The position numbers and the translations under genes are program-made. Below, piece by piece: positions 27,863 to 36,718 of a stretch of 64,000 nt of DNA. Source of the DNA: Burkholderia sp. SRS-W-2-2016. Its GTDB lineage: Bacteria > Pseudomonadota > Gammaproteobacteria > Burkholderiales > Burkholderiaceae. The notes under the pieces are model-generated. The model had not been told where the DNA came from and made no database searches. It was given only the letters and a program-made list of their open reading frames with translations. Location of the stretch: assembly GCF_001931485.1 (NCBI RefSeq), contig NZ_MSDV01000042.1:1-64000 (forward strand), in the 5' to 3' direction. The first letter of the stretch is position 1. Every line of letters begins with the position of its first letter.

Positions 27863-28510
27863 ATGAATAAACTTTCAAAGCTCGCGTTCATTGCAGCTAC
27901 CGCGGTTATGGCTGCATCCGCCATGGCACAGTCGGTGCCGGCGTCGCGACAAGCTACGAACGACAACTGGGTGAATGGTACCGGCGAATACGTGTGGATG
28001 AACGGCACGAACGAGCTGTGCTGGCGCGATGCATTCTGGACGCCGGCTACGGCCAACGCAAAGTGCGACGGCGCGCTGGTTGCTCAGGCTCCGACCCCGC
28101 CGGCACCGGTCGCTCCGGCTCCGGCAATCTCCAGCGAAAAGATTACGTATCAAGCTGACGCTCTGTTCGACTTCGACAAGGCAATCCTGAAGCCGGCTGG
28201 CAAGGAACGTCTGAGCGAACTGGCATCGAAGATTCAAGGCATCAACCTCGAAGTCGTCGTTGCAACGGGCCACACCGACCGTATCGGTTCGGACGCGTAC
28301 AACGACCGTCTGTCGCTGCGCCGTGCTCAAGCTGTGAAGGCATTCCTGGTCAGCAAGGGCGTCGAAGCCAACCGTATCTACACGGAAGGCAAGGGCCGCC
28401 GCAACCCGGTTACCACCGGCTGCAACCAGAAGAACCGCAAGCAACTCATCGCCTGCCTCGCACCGGATCGTCGCGTGGAAGTCGAAGTTGTCGGTACGCC
28501 GAAGCAGTAA
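27863..28510 (+). CDS. ompA: OmpA family outer-membrane/peptidoglycan-associated protein
   Basis: 215-aa exported protein: signal peptide ending AMA-Q, a short N-terminal region unlike the usual 8-stranded OmpA barrel (NDNWVNGTGEYVWMNGTNELCW), a Pro/Ala linker (about residues 75-90), and a C-terminal OmpA/MotB peptidoglycan-binding domain (TYQADALFDFDKAILKP, TGHTDRIGSDAYNDRLSLRRA). The domain holds the conserved Asp and Arg that bind diaminopimelate. GAGGAG sits just before the ATG. Codon use is strongly biased, suggesting high expression. The ompA name is by domain only. Confidence 0.9.
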   Translation: MNKLSKLAFIAATAVMAASAMAQSVPASRQATNDNWVNGTGEYVWMNGTNELCWRDAFWTPATANAKCDGALVAQAPTPPAPVAPAPAISSEKITYQADALFDFDKAILKPAGKERLSELASKIQGINLEVVVATGHTDRIGSDAYNDRLSLRRAQAVKAFLVSKGVEANRIYTEGKGRRNPVTTGCNQKNRKQLIACLAPDRRVEVEVVGTPKQ

Positions 28511-28533
28511 GCTGCAAAGTTACCGCAGTATCG

Positions 28534-28561
28534 AAAGCCCCACTTCGGTGGGGCTTTTTTT
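28534..28561 (+). terminator. Terminator of the ompA-like gene
   Basis: Ten-bp stem AAAGCCCCAC (28534-28543) and GTGGGGCTTT (28548-28557) closing a TTCG tetraloop and followed by T6. Confidence 0.92.
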
Positions 28562-28751
28562 ATGCGCGCCGAGATCGAGCGGCGGCTGAAGCGAACCTTA
28601 CCGCGATCATGCGAAAAGCCGCGGAAGCCCTGCTGCCGCGGGCTCCACGGCCATCGCCGGCGTGCCCCGCACTTTTGCCGGTCCGTCTCTCGCCCTATAT
28701 ACTCGGGGTTTATCCTCGAGCGTCACCGCTCTCATCGAGGCAGTTTTCGCC

Positions 28752-29450
28752 ATGACCAACGCCGATCCCCACGAACTACAGAAATTCAGCGACCTCGCGC
28801 ACCGCTGGTGGGACCCGAACGCCGAATTCAAGCCGCTGCACGAACTGAATCCGATTCGCCTGAGCTGGATCGATGCGCACGCGCATCTGGCCGGCAAAAA
28901 AGTGCTCGATATCGGCTGCGGCGGCGGCATCCTGTCGGAATCGATGGCGGGGCTCGGCGCGCATGTGAAGGGCATCGACCTGTCCACCCAGGCGCTCGGC
29001 GTCGCGGATCTTCACAGCCTTGAAAGCGGTGTAACGGTCGATTACGAAGAAATCGCGGCTGAGGCCCTCGCGGCCCGCGAACCGGGCACTTACGACGTGG
29101 TCACCTGCATGGAAATGCTCGAGCACGTGCCGCAGCCGGCGGCCATCGTCGAAGCCTGCAAGAACCTCGTGAAGCCAGGCGGCTGGGTGTTTTTCTCGAC
29201 ACTGAACCGAAACGTGAAGTCGTATCTGTTCGCGGTCATCGGCGCCGAATACATCGCGCGGATGCTGCCGAAGGGCACCCACGACTACGCGCGCTTCATC
29301 CGCCCGTCGGAACTCGCGGGCTTCGTGCGCGCAGCCGGTCTGCGCACCGACGACATCAAGGGCATCGTCTATAACCCGCTCAGCAAACACTTCACGCTGT
29401 CGACCGACACGAGCGTCAACTACATGCTCGCCTGCCGCCGCGACGCCTGA
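28752..29450 (+). CDS. ubiG: Ubiquinone biosynthesis O-methyltransferase
   Basis: 232-aa SAM-dependent methyltransferase that carries out both O-methylations in ubiquinone synthesis. FSDLAHRWWDPNAEFKPLHELNPIR is absent from other methyltransferases and marks UbiG (residues about 13-37). Motif I is VLDIGCGGGILSESMA (about residue 52). The ATG at 28752 (MTNADPHELQ) is chosen; the upstream in-frame extension has no family match. gph starts 30 bp later, so the two are probably co-transcribed. Confidence 0.96.
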   Translation: MTNADPHELQKFSDLAHRWWDPNAEFKPLHELNPIRLSWIDAHAHLAGKKVLDIGCGGGILSESMAGLGAHVKGIDLSTQALGVADLHSLESGVTVDYEEIAAEALAAREPGTYDVVTCMEMLEHVPQPAAIVEACKNLVKPGGWVFFSTLNRNVKSYLFAVIGAEYIARMLPKGTHDYARFIRPSELAGFVRAAGLRTDDIKGIVYNPLSKHFTLSTDTSVNYMLACRRDA

Positions 29451-29480
29451 TCCGCACCGACCCGCACGACCCACCCGACG

Positions 29481-30194
29481 ATGAGCGATCCGACTCCCCT
29501 GCCCCAACGCGAAGACAACGAGAACACGCTCGGCTTTTGCCACGCCGTGCTGTTCGACCTCGACGGCACTTTGGCCGACACGGCGCCCGACCTCGCGGCG
29601 GCCGTCAACAAGATGCGCCACGACCGCGGCCTCGAAATGGTACCGCTCGAACAGTTGCGCCCGCTGGCGTCGGCCGGCGCGCGCGGGCTGATCGGCGGCG
29701 CCTTTGGGATCGGCCCCGAGGATCACGAGTTCGCGTCGATGCGCGAGGAGTTCCTCGCCAACTACGAAGCGGATCTGTGCATCGAAACGACGCTCTTTCC
29801 CGGCATCGCCGAAGTGCTCGACGATCTCGACGCGCGCGGTGTGCGCTGGGGCATCGTCACGAACAAGGTGGCCCGGCTCACCGAGCCGCTGGTCGCGCAA
29901 CTGGGGCTAGAAGAACGCGCCGGCTGCGTGGTGAGCGGCGACACGACCCCGCATTCGAAGCCGCACCCGGCACCGTTGTTGCACGCGGCGCGTGACTTGA
30001 ACATCGCGCCCGAGCGGGTCGTGTATGTCGGCGACGATCTGCGCGACGTGCAGGCCGGTTTCGCGGCCGGCATGAAGACGGTCGCGGCGGCGTACGGCTA
30101 TTGCGGCAACGACATTCCGCCGACGCAGTGGCACGCGCAGCACGTGGTGCAATCGCCGGCCGAGCTGCAGCAGTTGCTGCGCGATATCGGTTGA
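29481..30194 (+). CDS. gph: Phosphoglycolate phosphatase
   Basis: 237-aa HAD hydrolase. The nucleophile motif is FDLDGTLADTAPDLAAA (about residues 24-40), motif II is in GIVTNKVARL (about 128), and motif III/IV has YVGDDLRDVQAGFAAGM (about 185). It removes phosphoglycolate made by DNA 3'-end repair or RubisCO. Adjacent to ubiG, an arrangement shared by many betaproteobacteria. Its paralogue MupP (MurNAc-6-P phosphatase) is an alternative in Pseudomonas, where the same ubiG-adjacent locus encodes MupP; sequence reading alone cannot decide. Confidence 0.88.
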   Translation: MSDPTPLPQREDNENTLGFCHAVLFDLDGTLADTAPDLAAAVNKMRHDRGLEMVPLEQLRPLASAGARGLIGGAFGIGPEDHEFASMREEFLANYEADLCIETTLFPGIAEVLDDLDARGVRWGIVTNKVARLTEPLVAQLGLEERAGCVVSGDTTPHSKPHPAPLLHAARDLNIAPERVVYVGDDLRDVQAGFAAGMKTVAAAYGYCGNDIPPTQWHAQHVVQSPAELQQLLRDIG

Positions 30195-30314
30195 ATTGTG
30201 CGCGGCTGACCTGTACGACTGAAATTCGCGTCCAAAACCGCTGCCGACACACTTCCTAACGAAGTTACCGCCTCCGTCGGCCGCGGCACACACGACGCGG
30301 CAGTCAATCTATTG

Positions 30315-30320
30315 TAAAAT
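30315..30320 (+). promoter_or_regulatory. Possible -10 box of ssrA
   Basis: TAAAAT lies 35 bp before the mature tmRNA 5' end, in an AT-rich patch. The -35 region is not clear. Confidence 0.4.
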
Positions 30321-30354
30321 CGCGTCTGGCTCGCATATGTGAGCAACGAACCGC

Positions 30355-30724
30355 GGGGGCGACCTGGTTTCGACAGGGGTTGCGAAGCGGCTAGGGCATG
30401 TCGAGGACCCGTCACCTCGTTAATCAATGGGAAAAACGTAACTGCAAACGACGATACGTTCGCACTGGCAGCCTAAGGGCCGCCGTCCTCTGCCTAGTTC
30501 ACTGACGGGCTAGTGTCGCAAGACCGGTAGCAATACCGACAGAGGTCATATACGTCAGTTAAGCCTTGGCGGCGTCACGACGTCCGGGTCGAAAATCTAG
30601 TGAATCGCCGTAGCGCAGCGTGTTCGTCCGCGTCGCTCCGGTTAAATCAAAAGACAGAACTAAACATGTAGAACTGGTCGTAGAGGACTTCTGGACGCGG
30701 GTTCGATTCCCGCCGCCTCCACCA
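30355..30724 (+). ncRNA. ssrA: Transfer-messenger RNA (tmRNA)
   Basis: The 5' end GGGGGCGACCTGGTTTCGAC and 3' end GGTTCGATTCCCGCC + GCCTCCACCA form the alanine tRNA-like domain; GGGGGCG pairs with CGCCTCC with one G-U. The tag frame starts with the resume codon GCA at 30444 and ends at TAA 30474-30476. It encodes ANDDTFALAA, the Burkholderia-type degradation tag, in a single-piece tmRNA. tmRNA with SmpB rescues stalled ribosomes. The 3' end is the integration site of the following island and is fully restored by it. Confidence 0.97.
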
Positions 30725-30728
30725 AACA
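30719..30728 (+). repeat. Candidate attL core at the ssrA 3' end
   Basis: CCACCAAACA covers the tmRNA CCA end and the next four bases. An identical copy lies at 40662-40671, just before a strong terminator. Ten bases is short for an ssrA att core, so the pairing is supported mainly by context (integrase, arm repeats, displaced terminator). Confidence 0.5.
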
Positions 30729-30757
30729 AATATCTGGCAGCATCTGCCAATCTCCTG

Positions 30758-30792
30758 AAACCCGCGTAGCTGGAAGGCTTCGCGGGTTTTTG
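30758..30792 (+). terminator. Terminator inside the island, after ssrA
   Basis: Stem AAACCCGCG (30758-30766) and CGCGGGTTT (30781-30789) followed by T-rich DNA. It can end ssrA transcription before the integrase gene and is island-borne. Confidence 0.75.
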
Positions 30793-30828
30793 CTTTCTGG
30801 GAATCGCTGGGATACTCTGTGTCAATCT

Positions 30829-30901
30829 GGTGGTATCGGGTGGCATAACTGGTGGCACATCGACAGCTCCGCAGGTCGATACCACCACACCACGTACCAC
30901 C
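30829..30901. repeat. Candidate integrase arm-type sites, left end
   Basis: GGTGGTAT (30829), GGTGGCAT (30839) and GGTGGCAC (30851) are direct copies at 10-12 bp spacing. Inverted copies ATACCACC (30879) and TACCACC (30895) follow, just before the integrase start. The same octamers recur at the right end (40573 and 40585). They could be arm-type binding sites for the integrase and could also control its promoter. Confidence 0.45.
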
Positions 30902-30930
30902 GCCCCGCAGACCAGCCCGAGAGTTTCCAA

Positions 30931-32172
30931 ATGGCCCTGACCGATACCGAAGTCCGCAACGCTGCACCGAAAGCGGCCCCTTACCGCCTCGGCGACGCCG
31001 CAGGCATGTACCTTGAGGTTTCAACTGCCGGGTCGAAATACTGGCGGCTACGCTACCGCTTCGCGGGCAAACAGAAAACGCTCGCGCTCGGCGTCTATCC
31101 CCAGACGACGCTCAAACAGGCGCGCGAACGCCGTGACGCGGCTCGCCAGCAACTTGGTAAAGGCGTCGACCCGGGCGCGGCCCGCAAGGCGGAGAAACAG
31201 ACCCAGCGGCTGAACGCTGCGAACACATTCGAAGCGCTGGCGCGCGAGTGGCACGAGCGCTTCTCCCCCACCTTGTCGGAGTCGCACGCAGCACGCAACC
31301 TGCGAAGGCTCGAAAAATACGCGTTTCCCTACATCGGCGCGTTACCGGTTGCCGACCTCGCCCCTGCGGACGTGCTGGGCGTATTGCAACGAATCGAGAA
31401 AACCGGCCATGTCGAGACGGCGCACCGCGTACGCATGCTGATTGGCCAGGTCATGCGCTACGCCGTTTCGAACGGGCGCGCGCAACGCGACGTGGCAGCC
31501 GACCTTCGCGGCGCTCTGCCGCCTGCGCAGGTCAAACACCATGCCGCCATAACGGAACCGGTCGCACTCGGCGCACTGCTGCGCACAATCGACGGCTACA
31601 CCGGCACGGCGACCGTGAGCGCCGCCCTGCGGCTCGCACCGCTCCTGTTCCAGCGACCAGGCGAACTGCGTCAGGCCGAATGGACCGAATTCGACCTCGA
31701 CGCCGCAATGTGGACTGTGCCCGCCGCGCGCATGAAACGAAAAAAGGCCGGCAAGGAGAACGGCCCTGACCACCTCGTACCGTTGAGCACGCAGGCGGTT
31801 GCGCTGCTGCGCGGACTGCACCTGCTGACCGGGCGCGGTCGCTTCGTGTTCCCCAGCCTGCGCGGCGGCGACCGGTGCATGAGCGACATGGCCATGTCCG
31901 CCGCGTTCAAGCGTATGGGCTACACCGCCGACGAGGCGCTGCCGCACGGCTGGCGTGCGACGGCACGCACGCTCGCCGTCGAGGAACTTGGCGTGAGCGC
32001 CGAAGTGATCGAAATGCAGCTCGCGCACGAGGTCCGCGACAGTCTGGGCCGTGCGTACAACCGCACGCAATGGCTCGACGCACGGCGCGACCTCATGCAG
32101 AAATGGGCCGACTATCTGGACGGGCTGAAGGCTGGCGCGAAGGTGCTGCCGTTCGCGGGCAATGCGCAATGA
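30931..32172 (+). CDS. int: P4-type site-specific tyrosine integrase
   Basis: 413-aa tyrosine recombinase of the phage P4 family: N-terminal arm-binding DUF4102-like domain (MALTDTEVRNAAPKAAPYRL, residues about 1-85), SAM-like core-binding domain (about 105-200) and catalytic domain. Catalytic residues seen are Arg242 (QRPGELR), His339-x-x-Arg342 (HGWR), His in LAHEV and Tyr376 (RAYNR). The ATG at 30931 fits the family start. No disruption is seen, so excision may still work. It lies next to its attachment site ssrA and overlaps the next gene by ATGA. Confidence 0.95.
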   Translation: MALTDTEVRNAAPKAAPYRLGDAAGMYLEVSTAGSKYWRLRYRFAGKQKTLALGVYPQTTLKQARERRDAARQQLGKGVDPGAARKAEKQTQRLNAANTFEALAREWHERFSPTLSESHAARNLRRLEKYAFPYIGALPVADLAPADVLGVLQRIEKTGHVETAHRVRMLIGQVMRYAVSNGRAQRDVAADLRGALPPAQVKHHAAITEPVALGALLRTIDGYTGTATVSAALRLAPLLFQRPGELRQAEWTEFDLDAAMWTVPAARMKRKKAGKENGPDHLVPLSTQAVALLRGLHLLTGRGRFVFPSLRGGDRCMSDMAMSAAFKRMGYTADEALPHGWRATARTLAVEELGVSAEVIEMQLAHEVRDSLGRAYNRTQWLDARRDLMQKWADYLDGLKAGAKVLPFAGNAQ

Positions 32173-32807
32173 CCGAAGCGGAGTTCGACGTTGTGGTGGG
32201 CGCACTGATCGACCGCCAGCTAAAGTCATCTCGACGGGCGGGGCTGCTGACCGGCACGAATGCCCACACGTCAGCCGAAGCAACGATCGATGACTGGCCG
32301 TGGCCGGTCCTGCACCACAGGCGCGAATTGTTCGACCGGTGCGGTGGGGCTGCGCCCTTCTGGCAGTTACTCGTGCGACGGCTGACCGCCACCGGCTTCC
32401 TTGACCCTGCGTTTCCGTCGCAGCACATAAAGCTGCGCCTCGCGCTTTGCGATGCGTTCGGCTCGGACGCCGACCCCGAGCTGATGGACGACGATGAGGA
32501 AAAGGCCGCACGCATCGCGCTGCTAGCGGCGCTCAATGGCGACGCACCGAAGGGTGCAAAAACCACTCTAAAGCAGCGCAGCGCCGCGAAAAAAGCTTCA
32601 GAGGCTAGGCGAAACTTCACGCCGGAGCAGCGCGCGGGAATAATCCGTGACATCGAACGGCTGCTGCCGCAGACGCACAGCGTGCGCAGCGCTGCGGAAA
32701 TCGTTGCGCGCCAACTGAACGCGTCCAACTCTGAGTTGCGCGCATCTCTCGGCGTTACCTGCGAAGGCGAGATAAAGCCCGAAACGATCCGTCGCTGGGT
32801 CAGATAA
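32169..32807 (+). CDS. Hypothetical island protein
   Basis: 212 aa, not recognised. The ATG at 32169 overlaps the integrase stop (ATGA), so it is translationally coupled to int. The middle is acidic (PELMDDDEEKAARIALL, about residue 105), then Lys/Arg-rich (KQRSAAKKASEARRNFTPEQ). The C-terminus has a possible helix-turn-helix (SAAEIVARQLN with IKPETIRRWVR). This suggests DNA or RNA binding, perhaps helping excision, but there is no family match I can name. Confidence 0.75.
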   Translation: MTEAEFDVVVGALIDRQLKSSRRAGLLTGTNAHTSAEATIDDWPWPVLHHRRELFDRCGGAAPFWQLLVRRLTATGFLDPAFPSQHIKLRLALCDAFGSDADPELMDDDEEKAARIALLAALNGDAPKGAKTTLKQRSAAKKASEARRNFTPEQRAGIIRDIERLLPQTHSVRSAAEIVARQLNASNSELRASLGVTCEGEIKPETIRRWVR

Positions 32808-32903
32808 AAATTTTGGGTGGACCTTTTTGGTCTACCCACGACAAAACACAACAGTAGCTCCAATGCAGCGCGTTCCAGCCGCTGACAGAAAACAGGAGCA
32901 AAC

Positions 32904-33227
32904 ATGGCCCTCGACAAACCTGTGCGCTCAAAGCGCACTCCGCGCACAGACCTCGAATCCCTTCCTCTCGAATCCGCCGCAAACCGGCTACAGGGCGACG
33001 CGCTGCTGACGCCGCGTGAAACGATGCGCCGCGCAGGACTCGCCTACAGCAGCATGTACGAGGCGATGCGGCTGCGTGGTTTTCCAAAACCCGTCAAGGT
33101 CGGCGGTGCACGCTCGAACCGTTGGGTGCTGCGCGAAGTCGATGCGTGGATTGCTTCGCGCATTGCCGAACGCGATGCAAGTGCGAAGAAAATAACGAAG
33201 GCGTGCGCCGCGCAGGATGTTGCATGA
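32904..33227 (+). CDS. alpA: AlpA-family DNA-binding regulator
   Basis: 107-aa small regulator with an AlpA/MerR-like winged helix: LLTPRETMRRAGLAYSSMYE (residues about 33-52), then GFPKPVKVGGARSNRWVLREVDAW (about 57-80). AGGAG lies 5 bp before the ATG. In P4-like elements AlpA activates integrase expression and excision, so it may control int here. The N-terminal 30 residues are extra and basic. It overlaps the next gene by ATGA. Confidence 0.85.
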   Translation: MALDKPVRSKRTPRTDLESLPLESAANRLQGDALLTPRETMRRAGLAYSSMYEAMRLRGFPKPVKVGGARSNRWVLREVDAWIASRIAERDASAKKITKACAAQDVA

Positions 33228-33715
33228 TGGCAACCATCAGAGTGCTCAACGCGCCGCCCTGTGCCGTCGAACTGGCGTTTTACGCGACCCTTGGCACGGC
33301 GGGGCTGCACCACGGGCATAAATGGAACCGCGACGGTGCCGACTCCAGAATTGAGGAAGTTCGCAGCCGCCGCAACCGTAGCGGCTGCCCCTTTCTCGCC
33401 GTACATCACGCCTGCTGCGCAGTCGGCGAGAAACTCGACGGTCTTTGCTGCTCACTGTTCGAACCGCTCAACTACGGCCCTCTCGCCACCGCGCGTCGCG
33501 TCGGCTCGGACTTTTTGCACAAACGCATGTTTGGCGCACTTGCAGCACTGGCGGCACTCGACCTGGCGCTAGCCGAGCGACTGCGCGACGAATACGGCGA
33601 TTGTGTACGAGATCGATGGGATGCTGACGCGCGCGAGGTTCGACGTGTGGCGCTATCTCGACCTGCTCAAACACCTTGCCGATATCGCCGTGCGGATTCA
33701 CGACGCCGCTATTGA
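33224..33715 (+). CDS. Hypothetical island protein, C-terminus uncertain
   Basis: 163 aa, not recognised. The start overlaps the alpA stop (ATGA). Codons up to about 33600 look genuine (GC-rich third positions; LHKRMFGALAALAALDLALAERL). It holds four to five cysteines in HHACCAVGEKLDGLCCSLFE, which could bind metal. After about 33600 this frame turns arginine-rich while another frame (33603-33854) becomes protein-like. A frameshift near 33600 or two genes overlapping by 113 bp are both possible. Confidence 0.5.
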   Translation: MMATIRVLNAPPCAVELAFYATLGTAGLHHGHKWNRDGADSRIEEVRSRRNRSGCPFLAVHHACCAVGEKLDGLCCSLFEPLNYGPLATARRVGSDFLHKRMFGALAALAALDLALAERLRDEYGDCVRDRWDADAREVRRVALSRPAQTPCRYRRADSRRRY

Positions 33716-33854
33716 ACAGGATCTCGTTATTTGCCCCTGTCAGGCGGGACGCATGGCTCAGGCTCTTGACTACGCCAGGGCCGGATTCGACCGGGCGCAC
33801 GAAGAGGCGAGCGTGTGGGCAAAGAAAAAGGCAGCTCGTAAGGCCGCCTTCTGA
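33603..33854 (+). CDS. Hypothetical small island protein
   Basis: 83 aa starting at a GTG (YEIDGMLTRARFDVWRYLDLL), not recognised. It is helical and charged, with a lysine-rich end (WAKKKAARKAAF). No good ribosome-binding site precedes the GTG, and the sequence reads well as a continuation of the preceding gene in another frame. It may therefore be the true C-terminus of that protein. Confidence 0.5.
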   Translation: MYEIDGMLTRARFDVWRYLDLLKHLADIAVRIHDAAIEQDLVICPCQAGRMAQALDYARAGFDRAHEEASVWAKKKAARKAAF

Positions 33855-33928
33855 AGACCACTTCGAGCGCCGACCCATCCTTCACGACCGGTCGGCGACG
33901 TTTCACTACATTGCGAGGTCATACTGGC

Positions 33929-36067
33929 ATGAGCGACCTGTTATCGCAACCGCTGTTCGATGGCGCAGCTGCACCACACCCCGAACAATCTCACCCGCAA
34001 CCTCGCCCGGAGCGTGCAGCGATCCTAGCCGCCGTTGACGAGTACACGGCGCGCGGCTGGGCCGTGTTACCACTCAAGGCGGGCGACAAAGAACCTGCAA
34101 ACGAACACGGCTTCAAGGACGCCGTGAGCGCTCCACAAGAGGCGCGCGACCTGTTTGCGAAGTACAAGCGCAAGCACGTGAACATCGCCGTCGCAACGGG
34201 CGCGATGTCGGGCGGCCTGCTGGTGATCGACACGGACATTCAGCACGGCAAGGATGGCGAGGCGCGACTCGCTGCGCTCGAAGCACAGCACGGAGCGCTG
34301 CCCGCGACATATCGGGTCCGCTCGGGCAGCGGCGGGAAGCATCGTTACTTCACTGTGCCTGCAGGCGTGCGAATCGCGAGCCGGAAAAACGCGCTCGGCG
34401 AAGGGGTGGATGTGAAGTGTGAGAAGGGGTACGTTGTCGCGCCGCCGTCGATCACGACGAGCCCTCCGCCTCCGCCAGAGGACATAACCGGACCCTACAC
34501 CGTCGAGTACGACATGCCCGTGGCACCCGCACCCGCATGGTTGATAGACCTGCTGGCGGCCCCAGTACCGAACGGCGCACGGATGAACGACCATGCGAAC
34601 GGCGCGAGGGTCGATAACAGCGATCTGGGCGCAGGCGTCGTGCATGACTGGTCCTACACCCCGGAGAATGACGTGCTACTCGCCGACATTCTGGCGCACG
34701 TCGAGGCCCCGGATCCGTTCGACTCGGACCACGACGCACATGACACCCTGACGTGCCTCGGATGGCTCGGCGGCCTGTACGCGCTCAAACAGTTCTGCGT
34801 GCAGTACGAATGGCCGCTCGACGTGAGGTACCGGCACGTCGACGCATACTCATTCCCCGCACCGCAGTATGCGGAAGCTGTGAAGAACGGCGTTGCGCGC
34901 GCGAAGTTTGATTCGATCACGCCTAACGGCACGCTCGACATCGGCGCACTCATCAACAGCGCGAAACGTTGCGGCTGGAGGTGGCCGAAGCCGGCGCCCC
35001 GCTTCAATGATGCCAGTGCCGGCACGTCGCACGATGCACACGACGACGCTGTAGACGGCGCTGCGCAGGCTGACACCGCAGCACAGGCGAATGGCACGGA
35101 CGACCGGATTGCACGCGAGGTCGAGCGGCTGGCGGCGCAACCGCACGATGCGATGCTTGATGAGCTTGCGAAGATGCGCCGCCGCGATTACGAAGGCATC
35201 CGTGAAAAACTCGCTAGGGCAGTGCATATGCGCGCGTCCGCACTCGATGACGACGTTCGGGATGCACGCGGCGGCGCAGGGGACGGCGCGCTCGGGGGCC
35301 ACCCGCTATCGTGGTCCACGGTCGAGCCGTGGCCGCTGCCCGTCGATGGCGCGGCGCTGCTCGATGAGATTGCCGCAGTGATTGGGCAGTACGTCGTGTG
35401 CGACCAGGAGGGCATCCACGCGGCGGCGCTATGGGTTCTCATGACGCACGTGTTCGAGGTGGTGCGCGTCAGCCCGCGCCTCTTTATCACAGCGCCTGAA
35501 AAGGCATGCGGCAAGACGGTCCTGCTGGAAATCATCGGCGAACTCGCGCGCCACCAGCTGCAAACTGTGAGCGTGACGCCTGCCGCGCTCTTTCGGGTGA
35601 TCGAGCTGAGTCACCTGACGCTGCTGATTGACGAGGCTGATCGCATCCCGCGAGACGCGACGGAACTGCACGCGCTGCTCAATTCCGGTCACACGCGCGC
35701 GAGCGCGACAGTCCTGCGCACCGTCGGCGACAAGCACGATGTACGCGCGTTCAGCACGTGGGCACCGCTCGCACTCGCGGGCATCGGACGGCTGAGCGAC
35801 ACGCTTATGAGCCGCTCAATTGTCGTGCAGCTACAGCGCAAGCTGAAAGACGCGAAGGTCAAGAAACTGCGCGAGGCGCACAAGCGCGCGCTCGAACCGC
35901 TGCGCGGGCGCATCGCCCGCTGGGCCACCGACAACACCGCTGCCGTGGGGCAGGCGTGCGCAAGCCCGGCAATCGCGTTGCAGGCGCTCGACGGGCGCGA
36001 CGCGGACAACTGGGAGACGCTGCTGGCAATCGCCCACGTCGCTGGTGGCGCGTGGCGCAGGTACTGA
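33929..36067 (+). CDS. Prim-Pol / DUF3631 replication protein, N-terminal part of a frameshifted gene
   Basis: 712 aa before a premature stop. Residues about 30-210 are a bifunctional primase-polymerase domain: GWAVLPLKAGDKEP, LLVIDTD (catalytic acids), SGSGGKHRYF and GEGVDVKCEKGYVVAPPS. From about residue 480 a DUF3631-type helicase-like ATPase begins (APEKACGKTVLLEIIGELA; LLIDEADRI; HALLNSGHTR). The frame stops at 36065-36067 inside that domain, and the missing DUF3631 end is in frame +1 (36058-36675). Such proteins start replication of plasmids and P4-like elements. With the break it is probably inactive unless ribosomes shift. Confidence 0.85.
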   Translation: MSDLLSQPLFDGAAAPHPEQSHPQPRPERAAILAAVDEYTARGWAVLPLKAGDKEPANEHGFKDAVSAPQEARDLFAKYKRKHVNIAVATGAMSGGLLVIDTDIQHGKDGEARLAALEAQHGALPATYRVRSGSGGKHRYFTVPAGVRIASRKNALGEGVDVKCEKGYVVAPPSITTSPPPPPEDITGPYTVEYDMPVAPAPAWLIDLLAAPVPNGARMNDHANGARVDNSDLGAGVVHDWSYTPENDVLLADILAHVEAPDPFDSDHDAHDTLTCLGWLGGLYALKQFCVQYEWPLDVRYRHVDAYSFPAPQYAEAVKNGVARAKFDSITPNGTLDIGALINSAKRCGWRWPKPAPRFNDASAGTSHDAHDDAVDGAAQADTAAQANGTDDRIAREVERLAAQPHDAMLDELAKMRRRDYEGIREKLARAVHMRASALDDDVRDARGGAGDGALGGHPLSWSTVEPWPLPVDGAALLDEIAAVIGQYVVCDQEGIHAAALWVLMTHVFEVVRVSPRLFITAPEKACGKTVLLEIIGELARHQLQTVSVTPAALFRVIELSHLTLLIDEADRIPRDATELHALLNSGHTRASATVLRTVGDKHDVRAFSTWAPLALAGIGRLSDTLMSRSIVVQLQRKLKDAKVKKLREAHKRALEPLRGRIARWATDNTAAVGQACASPAIALQALDGRDADNWETLLAIAHVAGGAWRRY

Positions 36068-36675
36068 CCCACAGCACGCTTGAACAGGACGACGGCATAG
36101 GCGTCGCGATGCTGCGCTCAATCCGGGACGTATTCGACCGCCTCGCCATAGATAAGATCTCGTCCGCCGATCTGTGCACGGAGCTAGCCAGGGACGAAGA
36201 AGCGCGCTGGGCAACTTGGAACCCGGGCAAGTCGATCACACCCAACCAAGTCGCACGGATACTGAGCGGGTTCGGAATCCGGTCAAAAGGAGTCCGCACC
36301 GGCCCTCAATCGACGCCGAAGGGCTATGAACGCCAGCAGTTTACAGAGTGTTGGTCGCGCTACCTCGACGGCGGCGGCGAGCAATCCGAACAGGGCGAAT
36401 CGGTCGAGCGAAACGCGTCCAATACACCACCTACGCCGGGAAACCCGGATTCTAGCCGCAACGCCGCAACAAGCCCGCCAGATAAGGCTGAGAGCGTTGC
36501 GGCTGACATTTTCGAAGAGCGCAGCCGCAACGGCGAAACCCAAGCCCAGCAAGGCTGTTGCGGCGTTGCGGCTCAAAACCCGGAATCCGGCGCGCAACCA
36601 TGTACTGCGAGCGAAACGGACGATTTTTTCGCCAGTTTGAACGCCAGACCGACGCGGCGCAGGCGTGCGCAATAA
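36058..36675 (+). pseudogene. C-terminal DUF3631 part of the frameshifted replication gene
   Basis: About 205 codons open from 36058. QVLTHSTLEQDDGIGVAMLR, RDVFDRLAIDKISSADLCTEL and PNQVARILSGFGIRSKGVR match the usual end of DUF3631 proteins, including KGYERQQFTECWSRYL. It joins the preceding gene perfectly if one base is restored near 36053-36058 (for example TGG-GCG-CAG instead of TGG-CGC-AGG). The tail (about 36390-36675) is Ser/Asn/Glu-rich and disordered. Independent translation from the ATG at 36109 is possible but has no clear ribosome-binding site. Confidence 0.8.
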
Positions 36676-36718
36676 ATGGGTTACCACATGCAATCAGGAT
36701 ATTCGCCGGAATATTCAA

